From Flavobacterium sp. UGB4466 (GTDB lineage: Bacteria; Bacteroidota; Bacteroidia; Flavobacteriales; Flavobacteriaceae), in the NCBI RefSeq assembly GCF_903469665.1, contig NZ_CAGKLC010000033.1:1-43936 (forward strand): a stretch of 43,936 nt of DNA, in the 5' to 3' direction. The translations under genes were made by a program, and so were the position numbers. The first letter of the stretch is position 1. Every line of letters starts with the position of its first letter. The notes beneath the pieces were generated by a model. It had not been told where the DNA came from, made no database searches, and saw only the letters and a list, made by a program, of their open reading frames with translations. Of this stretch, positions 8,520 to 16,272 are shown one piece after another.

Positions 8520-10121
8520 TCACTCTTCATACATCTCCATCCACAAACGGGTCTCTTCCAAATCCAGTTCCTTTTCAATTTTCCTGAAAATCTCTTCGTG
8601 AACAGAGCCTGTTTTGTGCATCAATTCGAGTTTATCACGTTCTATGTTTAAAAGATCGATCTGCAGTTTAGTAAAATCATTGAAAATCTCCCCTCCCAAA
8701 ACTTTTCCTTTTCCGAAGAAATTGGCTGGGAGCTCCGTTTTTTGAAGACGATTGAATTTGACTTCATATTTACTTTTTATGTTGTGCAATAAATCATCGT
8801 TGAGTAACGAAAAATTATCCTCGATATGCGTTATGGTTTGCGAAACGATGGTATTTCGGATTTCATATTCTTCGGCAAGAATCGAATAGGGCTGCACTTT
8901 TAACTTTTTAATCAGCCACGGTAAAGTAAGTCCCTGAATGACCAAAGTGGAAAGTATCACACAAAATACCAAATAAATGATGAGGTTTCGCAAGGGGAAT
9001 TCGGTTGTTTTATTCATCATTAACGGTAAAGCCAGCGCGGCCGCCATGGATACTACCCCTCGCATTCCGGACCAGCCGAAAATAATCATGTTGCGATAAT
9101 CAAATTCTTCTTTCAGACGGATTCTTTTACTGAGCATTCTCGGAAGCAAAGTTGCCGGAACCACCCATAAAAACCGAACCAAAATCACCACTACACTTAT
9201 CGAAGCCCCCCAAACAAACAAGGACCAACCGGAGTAATCTCCAATTCCGGTAATAATTTGTCTCAGCTGAAGTCCGATTAGGATAAAGATCAAACCATTT
9301 AAAATATTGGTCAAAACACTCCAAATCGTTCCGGCCATAATTCGGCTTTCATGCGTAAAAATAGTTCCGGATCGGGCTGACAAATAAAGTCCGGTAGCGA
9401 CTACGGCCAAAACTCCCGAACATTCAAAATGCTCTGCTATTAAATAAGAGGCAAAAGGCGTTAGCAAAGTCAAAGTAGCTTCGATCACCTCATCACAGAC
9501 AAATCTTTTGTGAATATAACACATGATATACCCCACAGCCAAACCGATTGCGATTCCCGCTACCGACATCACAACAAAGTTTAATCCAGCCTGCCATAGC
9601 ACAAAATTACCGGCTGTAATGGCGGTTAATGCGTATTTGTACGCTACCAAACCGCTGGCATCATTCACCAGACTTTCCCCTTCTAGAATTGCAATAAACC
9701 TGGGATGTAAACCCAATCCTTTAGTAATGGAAGTCGCAGAAACGGCATCCGGCGGTGAAACTATCGCCCCCAAAAGAAAGGCTAAAGGCCAGGAAATATC
9801 ATCAATGAGCATATGAGCTGCAAAGGCTACCGCTACTGTAGTAAAAAGTACTAAACCAACAGCTGCCAGAGTGATGGGACGAATTGTTTGTTTAAAATCG
9901 GACCAGCTTGTGTACCAGGCGGCGTGGTATAAAAGCGGTGGCAAGAAGATAATAAAAACCACCTCAGGGCTCAAAGCAATTACCGGAAGCCCGGGTATAA
10001 TACTAATCACCACACCACAAAGCACCAGTACAATCGGAATTGGAAAGTTGTACTTTTTACTAACGAGACTCAAAAAAGCGACTCCAAATAGCAACATGAT
10101 GATTACAGTAATATTTTCCAT
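8520..10121 (-). CDS. CPA1-family Na+(K+)/H+ antiporter
   Basis: A 533-residue polytopic protein with about 12 hydrophobic segments and a ~130-residue hydrophilic C-terminal tail. CPA1 hallmarks are present: GAIVSPPDAVSATSI and the ND pair in LVNDASGLVAYKYA, plus WSGMRGVVSMAAALALPL in a later helix. It would exchange protons for monovalent cations across the inner membrane, supporting pH and salt homeostasis. Ion preference cannot be read from sequence. It is monocistronic on the minus strand and converges with the RiPP operon. Confidence 0.92.
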   Translation of the reverse strand: MENITVIIMLLFGVAFLSLVSKKYNFPIPIVLVLCGVVISIIPGLPVIALSPEVVFIIFLPPLLYHAAWYTSWSDFKQTIRPITLAAVGLVLFTTVAVAFAAHMLIDDISWPLAFLLGAIVSPPDAVSATSITKGLGLHPRFIAILEGESLVNDASGLVAYKYALTAITAGNFVLWQAGLNFVVMSVAGIAIGLAVGYIMCYIHKRFVCDEVIEATLTLLTPFASYLIAEHFECSGVLAVVATGLYLSARSGTIFTHESRIMAGTIWSVLTNILNGLIFILIGLQLRQIITGIGDYSGWSLFVWGASISVVVILVRFLWVVPATLLPRMLSKRIRLKEEFDYRNMIIFGWSGMRGVVSMAAALALPLMMNKTTEFPLRNLIIYLVFCVILSTLVIQGLTLPWLIKKLKVQPYSILAEEYEIRNTIVSQTITHIEDNFSLLNDDLLHNIKSKYEVKFNRLQKTELPANFFGKGKVLGGEIFNDFTKLQIDLLNIERDKLELMHKTGSVHEEIFRKIEKELDLEETRLWMEMYEE

Positions 10122-10206
10122 TTTCGAATTGTTTTGGTATTTCGGTTATACTACTACGAATATACTATTTTTAGATCTTTGGAAATTATTCAGCATACAT
10201 TTTATG

Positions 10207-10385
10207 AAACACATAGAAACAGAGATTTAATTATTATTCGTGAAGACTATTCAAAAAAATCATGATTTTCACACATAGTTTATACTCTATAACGAAACTA
10301 AAAATCCCTGATATAACCTGCCTATGAGAATTTATGTTAAGTAAACGACTTTTTTAGCATTCTTAATCTATGTTTCTATGTGTTT
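10207..10385. repeat. Inverted repeat, 21-nt arms about 137 nt apart
   Basis: The left arm AAACACATAGAAACAGAGATT (given in two parts: AAACACATAG then AAACAGAGATT) at 10207-10227 is the reverse complement, with one mismatch, of 10365-10385 (AATCTATGTT, TCTATGTGTTT). It lies between divergent genes and contains no ORF. It may be an intergenic repeat or small non-autonomous element. Confidence 0.6.
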
Positions 10386-10489
10386 AATAAATAAACACCA
10401 TAAAACTTTATGTAAAACTGTTAGATCTCCTTTAACCAAATTTTATTGCATCCGACATTATAAATACTTTAAAAAAAATTACATTTGAA

Positions 10490-10497
10490 CCTTAATT
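10490..10497 (+). promoter_or_regulatory. -7 promoter box for the MscS-type gene
   Basis: TACATTTG fits TAnnTTTG and lies 13 nt before the ATG at 10511, giving a very short leader. No TTTG -33 box is clear. Confidence 0.4.
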
Positions 10498-10510
10498 CAT
10501 ATCCCAAATT

Positions 10511-12859
10511 ATGATCCTGAAAAGAAATTTCATCAGTGTAATCGCCTTACTGGCTGTCTTTATTAATACACCGATTGCCTATTCTCAAACTACTCCTCCA
10601 AAAGCAGAAACGAAATCAAAACTATTTGAAGAAACGACTACGGACAGTGACTATCTAATAGCAATCGAAAAAGCCGGAGAGGTTTTGGAATCTGCCCATA
10701 ACGATACTGAATTTGATGGAAACAGCCATCGTTTGTTTAGTGAAATCAAAGGAACACAAAGTAAACTTGATCTAATCCTGGCCAGCTTAAAAGGTGCAAA
10801 TCCAAACGTACGCAACCAACAAATGTATCGTATCGTACTCAAAGAAATTGAGCAGGAACTCAACGAACAAAATACAGCCATAAACTCGCGCAATCTGGCA
10901 CTTGAAAAAATCAAAAACAGGGTAATTGATTTGCGCAAGGACAAAACTTTGATGGGACTTTTGAAAGATACTCTTCGACGCAAGCAATTTAAAAGTGAAT
11001 TTGTGAATCTAAAAAGAAGATACCTGAGTACCGACAGTCTGATGACCAAAAATCAGGGGATTTTAAACCATAATAAACGATTAACCGTTGAACGAAAAAT
11101 TGCCGTATCAAATGCCTTAATTACTGTAGAAAGCAAACTGGAAAAATCCGGAATCAGTATGCTTAAAAAAGAGTACCCAGTTTTATGGAGTACAAACGAT
11201 TCTGTTGCAAAAAAGATCGTAGGCAAAAACATCAAAGCCAAAATAATAATTGAAGAAAACGTCGCAGAGTATTATTTAAGTTACCGAGCCGGCGGTTTAA
11301 TTACACTGGTTTTACTGATGGGATTACTGGGCTGGTACATTTCCCGTAATTTAAAATACCTCAACAATAATGCACATGCTGAAAATCTGACTCAGTTTAA
11401 TTTTAAATACTTAAATCGAGGAGTGGTGGTTCCAGTGGCTGTCATTGGTCTTAACATTGCCGTGGTAAGCAATCTATACGCTCCTGCCCTGTTTATTGAG
11501 TCAATTCAATTGGTTCTTCTGGGGCTTTTAACCGTGCTTTTCAAAAACAAATGGTCGGGTGTCGCGATGCGAAACTGGTTGTTTCTGTTAGTCTTATTTT
11601 TTATGTTATGCTTTCTGGATTTGTTTATCCCGGTTGGCTTTCTACAGCGCAGCGCCTTTATTGTGATTAATATTTTAGGAATACGATACGGTTTAGTACA
11701 AATTAAAACGTTAAAAGAACAGCTTTACATCAAAGGTTTTTTTAAATGGGCCACCATCATTTTTATCGGTTTAAATGTTTTATCCCTTATCGATAATCTT
11801 TTGGGAAGAGTCTCTCTTGCGAATATGTTAAGCCTAACCGCCTTTATATCACTCACGCAAATTGTAGCACTCAGCGTACTCTTAAAAATCGTATTAGAAA
11901 TCATTCTTTTGCAAATTTATACCACCCGAATTAAGCGTGGTATCGAAAAGATTTTTGATCATGAAAGTCTGTCCGATACGCTAAAAAGACCATTCATTAT
12001 TGTAATCAGTTATATGTGGATTGTGGTCATCGCAGCCAATTTAAACATTTGGGAATCTTTGCGTACCGGTTTGGGTTCACTACTAAGTCATCCAAATACG
12101 ATTGGAAGTATCACTTTTACTCTCGGGAATATAGTGTTGTTCTTTATCATTATTTGGGTTGCTCATTTACTACAAAACTATGTGGCTTATTTCTTTGGAG
12201 AAGTTGACGATGAAAACGAAGAAACCATCAATAAAAGACAGCATTCTAAATTACTCATCACAAGACTTGTCGTTTTAATAAGTGGTTATCTTTTAGCTGT
12301 AGCTGCTTCAGGAATGCCACTGGACAAACTAAGCATCTTACTGGGAGCCTTGGGTGTCGGTGTGGGTCTTGGACTTCAGAATGTGGTTAACAACTTTGTT
12401 TCGGGTATTATTTTAATTTTTGACAAACCAATCCAGATTGGAGACGTCATCGACATTAGTTCCGAATCCGGCCGGGTAAAATCCATGGGATTGCGTACCA
12501 CTAAAATCAATTCCTCAAACGGTGCCGAAATCATTATCCCAAATGGTAACTTATTGTCACAAAATATTACCAACTGGACGTATACTGATAATTTTAAACT
12601 CGTTGAAATTACAGCCGAAGTTACCGGTGATGTTCTTCCCGAAGCAATCAATGCTATTATTCTGGAGTCTCTTGAAAGCATGGCATTGGTCAATACTACA
12701 AAAGTTCCTCAGATTTATTACAGTTCTATCTCAGATGGAAAATTCAAATTGCAGATAAAATTCTGGTGCAGCATTTACCGTACAGAAGAAACGATCAGCA
12801 ATGCAAGACAGGTTCTTTTCAGTAATTTTAAAGAAAAAGGGTTAACATTGTCTACCTAA
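10511..12859 (+). CDS. MscS-family mechanosensitive ion channel, large form
   Basis: A 782-residue protein. A signal peptide (about 1-25) is followed by a ~230-residue predicted periplasmic, coiled-coil-rich region and then a run of hydrophobic helices from about 255. The MscS pore and beta domain lie at about 600-780. The pore helix is glycine/alanine-patterned (LLGALGVGVGLGLQNVVNNFVSG), followed by FDKPIQIGDVI and the beta-domain motif IIPNGNLLSQNITNW. It releases solutes on membrane stretch during hypo-osmotic shock. The length fits the MscM/MscK-like large group. It is alone in its unit and ends at a strong terminator. Confidence 0.92.
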   Translation: MILKRNFISVIALLAVFINTPIAYSQTTPPKAETKSKLFEETTTDSDYLIAIEKAGEVLESAHNDTEFDGNSHRLFSEIKGTQSKLDLILASLKGANPNVRNQQMYRIVLKEIEQELNEQNTAINSRNLALEKIKNRVIDLRKDKTLMGLLKDTLRRKQFKSEFVNLKRRYLSTDSLMTKNQGILNHNKRLTVERKIAVSNALITVESKLEKSGISMLKKEYPVLWSTNDSVAKKIVGKNIKAKIIIEENVAEYYLSYRAGGLITLVLLMGLLGWYISRNLKYLNNNAHAENLTQFNFKYLNRGVVVPVAVIGLNIAVVSNLYAPALFIESIQLVLLGLLTVLFKNKWSGVAMRNWLFLLVLFFMLCFLDLFIPVGFLQRSAFIVINILGIRYGLVQIKTLKEQLYIKGFFKWATIIFIGLNVLSLIDNLLGRVSLANMLSLTAFISLTQIVALSVLLKIVLEIILLQIYTTRIKRGIEKIFDHESLSDTLKRPFIIVISYMWIVVIAANLNIWESLRTGLGSLLSHPNTIGSITFTLGNIVLFFIIIWVAHLLQNYVAYFFGEVDDENEETINKRQHSKLLITRLVVLISGYLLAVAASGMPLDKLSILLGALGVGVGLGLQNVVNNFVSGIILIFDKPIQIGDVIDISSESGRVKSMGLRTTKINSSNGAEIIIPNGNLLSQNITNWTYTDNFKLVEITAEVTGDVLPEAINAIILESLESMALVNTTKVPQIYYSSISDGKFKLQIKFWCSIYRTEETISNARQVLFSNFKEKGLTLST

Positions 12860-12892
12860 ATATACTCCAACTTTTCAAATTCAAATGCATAA

Positions 12893-12931
12893 AAAAAACG
12901 GAAATGACTTTTTAAAGTTATTTCCGTTTTT
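12893..12931. terminator. Bidirectional terminator between MscS gene and cassette-1 membrane protein
   Basis: An A-rich/T-rich-flanked stem pairs AAAACGGAAAT-ACTT with AAGT-ATTTCCGTTTT around a short T/A loop. T-runs on both strands allow it to serve the convergent genes on each side. Confidence 0.85.
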
Positions 12932-12990
12932 GCTTTTCTCCTTAAAAAAATAAAAAATCAGTCTGAACTATTTTAGATCCGGCTTTAAAA

Positions 12991-13983
12991 TTACTTTCCG
13001 GTGTCACTTCTTACATACTTATTCAAAATATAACGTGTTACCGGTCTCAACGGACTATTATTCTCCGGATGTCTGCCGTGCGCATCAAAAAAATCAACTC
13101 CATTTGCCGTCTTAGCATACCATATAATCGCTACTCCATTTTTATCAAAATAAGTGGTCGTATCACAAACCTTAATCTTTTTAAGATGGACAAGCGTTGG
13201 GTCTAATATTTCAATATTTGCAGACTTAACCAGGCCTTGTATTTTTAGATCACAATCTACCATTTCATAATGATCCCCTGACCACTGCATACATTCTTTA
13301 TCAGGAAAAGCATAATGACTGATCAAAAATCCGCACAAAAAAATAATGACAGTAATAGAAATCGTCCTCAAGACTCTTTTGGAAAACTTATAACAAATCT
13401 TTTCTATAAAACTCTTAAACAAATAGATTGCTATTGCTCCCTCTGATTTCTTTTGTACTAATACCAATTCAGTGTTTTTATCTACACCACTTTCATTCTT
13501 TTCTCCTTTTTCATCAGGATCTGACTGAGGCAGATTACAACCTCTCATTATTTCTTCTACATCACTTGATGGCTCTCCATTATTAGAATCATTAACAGGT
13601 TCTTTACCCTCATTCCTTAAACTTCTATTAAATTTTTGATAAGGTCTTAATTCGAACCCTACCAAGATCCCTGCTAGATTTACAGTATCTATTTTTGCTG
13701 GTTCTTTTTCTCTTTTTAAAAAATCTCCAACCTTTTTAAACTTATCAGTATAACTAGTGGAAGTATTCTCATTATTTGGGTCAAAGTTAAATTTGAAAAA
13801 ATTATAATATATCGCTAAATCATCTGAGTTGATAATATCAGATTTAAAAATCCTCCAACATAAATCTCTCAAACTAGCTTGTGAAGGGTTACTCAAATAA
13901 TCGGAGTAAATCCCATCATCTTTCTCTCTTTCAAATTTAATTCTAATTGCTTCTTTATAATCATTTGGTGTATTGTTTGGCAT
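12991..13983 (-). CDS. Cassette-1 single-pass membrane protein, unknown family
   Basis: A 330-residue protein that I do not recognise. Residues 1-120 form a charged, probably cytoplasmic domain that is homologous to the protein at 23753-24370. Shared features are NPS-A-LRDLCW-IF near residue 32-46 and the ID--NLA-I-V-F--RP--K-N pattern at 98-119. A low-complexity acidic linker follows (about 125-175), then one membrane segment (207-223, ISITVIIFLCGFLISHYAF). The ~105-residue C-terminal domain carries three Cys (231, 244, 273) and is probably outside. It diverges from a structured leader, a tiny lipoprotein and a TPR kinase. A signalling or anti-regulator role is an inference from position only. 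Confidence 0.75.
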   Translation of the reverse strand: MPNNTPNDYKEAIRIKFEREKDDGIYSDYLSNPSQASLRDLCWRIFKSDIINSDDLAIYYNFFKFNFDPNNENTSTSYTDKFKKVGDFLKREKEPAKIDTVNLAGILVGFELRPYQKFNRSLRNEGKEPVNDSNNGEPSSDVEEIMRGCNLPQSDPDEKGEKNESGVDKNTELVLVQKKSEGAIAIYLFKSFIEKICYKFSKRVLRTISITVIIFLCGFLISHYAFPDKECMQWSGDHYEMVDCDLKIQGLVKSANIEILDPTLVHLKKIKVCDTTTYFDKNGVAIIWYAKTANGVDFFDAHGRHPENNSPLRPVTRYILNKYVRSDTGK

Positions 13984-13999
13984 AGGCTTTTGTTTTTTT

Positions 14000-14034
14000 G
14001 GAATTTTCTATGACTTTTTAGGATTTTTTAGGAT
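14000..14034. repeat. Helically phased GGA/T-tract repeat upstream of cassette-1 membrane protein
   Basis: GGAATTTT, TGACTTTTTA, GGATTTTTTA and GGATTTG begin at 14000, 14011, 14021 and 14031, about one helical turn apart. The T-tracts are therefore in phase, which can bend DNA. Copy 2 has an analogous phased GGGAAT array at 24382-24434. Confidence 0.4.
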
Positions 14035-14120
14035 TTGAAAAAACTTATTAAGAGTTCCCGGAATTCCGTATCAATACAGGCTTACAAGCGTCGTTACTTT
14101 GCCTTCAGAATCAGTTAACG

Positions 14121-14160
14121 TTTTGATCTGCAGGTCAAAAACAAAAGTACTAAACTAGTT
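14121..14160. promoter_or_regulatory. Conserved divergent regulatory block, cassette 1
   Basis: A near-perfect 20-bp palindrome TTTTGATCTGCAGGTCAAAA occupies 14121-14140. On the minus strand TACTTTTG (14149-14142) matches the TAnnTTTG -7 box and points towards the membrane protein gene. A perfect palindrome AACTAGTT follows at 14153-14160. The same three elements occur in the same order at 24491-24529 in cassette 2. They are good candidates for operator sites; the binding protein is unknown. Confidence 0.55.
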
Positions 14161-14170
14161 CAATTAAAAA

Positions 14171-14300
14171 GTGCGGAAAACCGTAAAACGGAGTTTATCC
14201 CGGGAAGTATAAATGAAAATTTTACGGCCTACGCACTTCACTTCCCACCAAAATTGGCATTGCCCAAACATGATTCAGAATAGTTCTGAACAGGCACGCC
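14171..14300 (+). ncRNA. Structured 5' leader RNA with pseudoknot, cassette 1
   Basis: Predicted pairings: outer stem GTGCG/CGCAC (14171-14175 with 14232-14236); inner stem CCGTAAAA/TTTTACGG (14181-14188 with 14220-14227); and GGGAAGT in that loop (14202-14208) with ACTTCCC beyond the stem (14240-14246), giving an H-type pseudoknot. A second domain pairs GGC..TGCC (14256-14264) with GGCA.GCC (14293-14300) around a perfect TTCAGAA-TAG-TTCTGAA hairpin. The fold is matched with compensatory changes at 24540-24674. It sits just upstream of the tiny lipoprotein, so riboswitch-like or autoregulatory control is plausible. A structured DNA element is the alternative. Confidence 0.65.
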
Positions 14301-14325
14301 TATAACCAATCTAAAAAATTTCGAC

Positions 14326-14502
14326 ATGAAAAAGATATTATTTTGGGGAGCTTGTACCCTATTGACAACTATGTTATACTCTTGCACCGCTGACGAATAC
14401 GATACAGCAAAAACAAATGACAAACCTGCAGTACCTGCATATGCTGACGGTCCCGGAGATCAACCCATAACGGTTCCGCCACCGCCGCCACCAACAAAAT
14501 AA
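14326..14502 (+). CDS. Micro-lipoprotein with ADGPGD motif and polyproline tail, cassette 1
   Basis: A 58-residue product with a signal peptide and lipobox (MLYSC, Cys20). The mature part of 39 residues reads TADEYDT near the lipid anchor, then AYADGPGD, and ends in a run of six prolines before TK. A homologue lies at 24702-24884 with the same Cys-x-x-DEY and ADGPGD blocks. It lacks any known enzymatic domain. Between the structured leader and the kinase gene it may be a sensed or secreted signal component, a ligand-like partner of the periplasmic TPRs, or a surface structural peptide. All of these are inference. Confidence 0.75.
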   Translation: MKKILFWGACTLLTTMLYSCTADEYDTAKTNDKPAVPAYADGPGDQPITVPPPPPPTK

Positions 14503-14544
14503 TAGTAAATTAGATTATTACATTTACAATTAATTAGTATTTTT

Positions 14545-14585
14545 AGGGGAAAGTAACTTTTATGGTACGATCCCCTTTTTTTTAT
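14545..14585 (+). terminator. Attenuator-like hairpin over the kinase start codon, cassette 1
   Basis: AGGGGA (14545-14550) pairs with TCCCCT (14571-14576) and is followed by a long T-rich run that codes for the kinase signal peptide. The ATG at 14562 lies in the loop. The hairpin could terminate transcription after the lipoprotein or hide the start codon. Cassette 2 has CGGGGA/TCCCCG at the same place, with the closing A-T pair replaced by C-G. Confidence 0.6.
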
Positions 14586-16265
14586 TTTTTATTTTTCCTG
14601 CTGCTTCTTTCCTGCAAAGAAAAAACCGTCGATACTGTTGATACTACCTCAACTAAAAAAGAGGCCAGAGGGTATCTCAGTAAAGGGATGGAGAATTTTC
14701 AGAATAAAAAATTTAATACTGCATTCTACCAATACAATAAAGCAAAAATAGCCTGCGAAACCTTAAAAGACAGTGCCAATATTGTGTACAGCCTGATTCA
14801 GATGGCTAATATACAGCAGATCAACGGAGATTATTACGGCAGCAAAGAAACCTTAACCGAAGCACTGCCTTATCTCAAAAAGAAAGATGTGTATAGTGCT
14901 GCCATTAATAATTTATTTGGCATTGCTGACAAAGAACTCTCTATCTATAATGACGCTATTTTCTTCTATAAAGAAGCTTTAAAAGACTGTACCGATGATT
15001 CGTCCAGACAATCTCCTTTAAATAATATTGCCGTTGTTTACATTCAGCAGAAAAAATATACTGAAGCAATCAATATCTTAAACACCATATTGGATAAAAA
15101 ACTCTTAGATAAGGAACCTCCTAAAAAAGCAAGGGTTTTAGACAATCTGGGTTATGCCTATTTTAAAATGGGTGAGACGGAAAAGGGATACTCCCTGATG
15201 AACGAAGGGCATAAAATGAGAACTCAGAGCGAAGATTTCTACGGAAGTATCGAAAGTAATCTACATTTAGCCGAATTTTATTCCAAATCAAATTCCCAAA
15301 AATCTAACCAATATGCTCAGGCAGCCTATCAGCTTGCAACACATTTCAATAGTGTTGATGAACGCTTAAAGGCTTTGTCCTTGTTAATGTCTAATGATTC
15401 CGGAATTAAAAACGTACAGTATGCCCAAAAGTTCATTTTCTTAAACGACAGTATTATTAAGATCCGAAACAATTTTAAAAATAAGTTTGCCAAAATTAAG
15501 TACGATTCTAAAAAAGAGAAAGATGAAAATCAGAAACTTCGTTTAGAAAGAGCCGAGAACTTACTTTCAATTCAGGAAGCCAAATACCAAAGAGCGTTTT
15601 TTATAATAGGAATCGCTGCTTTGTGTCTTTTATTATTGTATTTGAGAAAATTTTATCAAAACCGAAACCGAATCGAAAAATTAACAGCGGCATACGATAC
15701 CGAAACCCGGATTGCCAAAGACATTCATGACGAATTGGCAAATGATGTTTTTAATACCATCACCTTTACGCAAACACAGTCCCTGGAAAGTACCCATATA
15801 AAAGACAATTTAATTCAGAAACTGGATCAGATCTACAATCGGGTTCGTGGAATTTCAAGAGAAAATAATGAAATTGATACGAAAGCCAATTATGCGGTTA
15901 ACTTAAAAGAAATGCTTTCGACATATAACAGCCCCAGTACCAATGTCATTATTAATAATATTGAAAAAGTAAACTGGGATTTAGTTGATGATATCAAAAA
16001 AGTTGCTGTACATAGGGTTCTACAAGAATTAATGGTCAATATGAAAAAGCACAGCGAGGCATTAGTAGTCGTTTTGAAATTTGAAAATACTGCCAACAAA
16101 ATACTTATTGAATACTCTGACAATGGCAAAGGTTGTGAAAAAGATAAAATAATCAAAAATGGCCTTCAAAATATGGAAAACCGTATTCTGGCCACAAAAG
16201 GAACTATTACTTTTGACACTGAACCCCACAAAGGTTTTAAAGTAAAAATAACACTGCCTAAATAA
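14562..16265 (+). CDS. TPR-containing sensor histidine kinase (lipoprotein signal), cassette 1
   Basis: A 567-residue protein with lipobox LLLSC (Cys18). TPR repeats span about 34-300 (presumably periplasmic), and a membrane segment spans 345-361. The HisKA_3-like phosphoacceptor region has His389 (AKDIHDELANDV), and the HATPase_c domain at about 470-567 has an N box (Asn493 in QELMVNMKKH), G1 DNGKG (520-524) and GLQNMENRI. All catalytic elements needed for autophosphorylation are seen. It is followed after 7 nt by the response regulator, its likely partner. A paralogue at 24939-26663 is similar along its whole length. Confidence 0.88.
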   Translation: MVRSPFFYFLFFLLLLSCKEKTVDTVDTTSTKKEARGYLSKGMENFQNKKFNTAFYQYNKAKIACETLKDSANIVYSLIQMANIQQINGDYYGSKETLTEALPYLKKKDVYSAAINNLFGIADKELSIYNDAIFFYKEALKDCTDDSSRQSPLNNIAVVYIQQKKYTEAINILNTILDKKLLDKEPPKKARVLDNLGYAYFKMGETEKGYSLMNEGHKMRTQSEDFYGSIESNLHLAEFYSKSNSQKSNQYAQAAYQLATHFNSVDERLKALSLLMSNDSGIKNVQYAQKFIFLNDSIIKIRNNFKNKFAKIKYDSKKEKDENQKLRLERAENLLSIQEAKYQRAFFIIGIAALCLLLLYLRKFYQNRNRIEKLTAAYDTETRIAKDIHDELANDVFNTITFTQTQSLESTHIKDNLIQKLDQIYNRVRGISRENNEIDTKANYAVNLKEMLSTYNSPSTNVIINNIEKVNWDLVDDIKKVAVHRVLQELMVNMKKHSEALVVVLKFENTANKILIEYSDNGKGCEKDKIIKNGLQNMENRILATKGTITFDTEPHKGFKVKITLPK

Positions 16266-16272
16266 ATAACTT

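Larger units (their letters stand above)
10122..10510. other. 389-nt intergenic region with a long inverted repeat
   Basis: No gene was found. The main structure is an inverted repeat of about 21 nt (10207-10227 with 10365-10385). The region upstream of the antiporter (minus) and of the MscS gene (plus) must also hold both promoters. Confidence 0.6.

Noticed and set aside
9523..10230. Plus-strand frames inside the antiporter gene
   Set aside because: They are antisense shadows of a strongly conserved CPA1 coding sequence and show no family features.
14238..14423. Minus-strand 61-codon frame over the leader and micro-lipoprotein
   Set aside because: It is antisense to the conserved lipoprotein and RNA structure and is not conserved in cassette 2.
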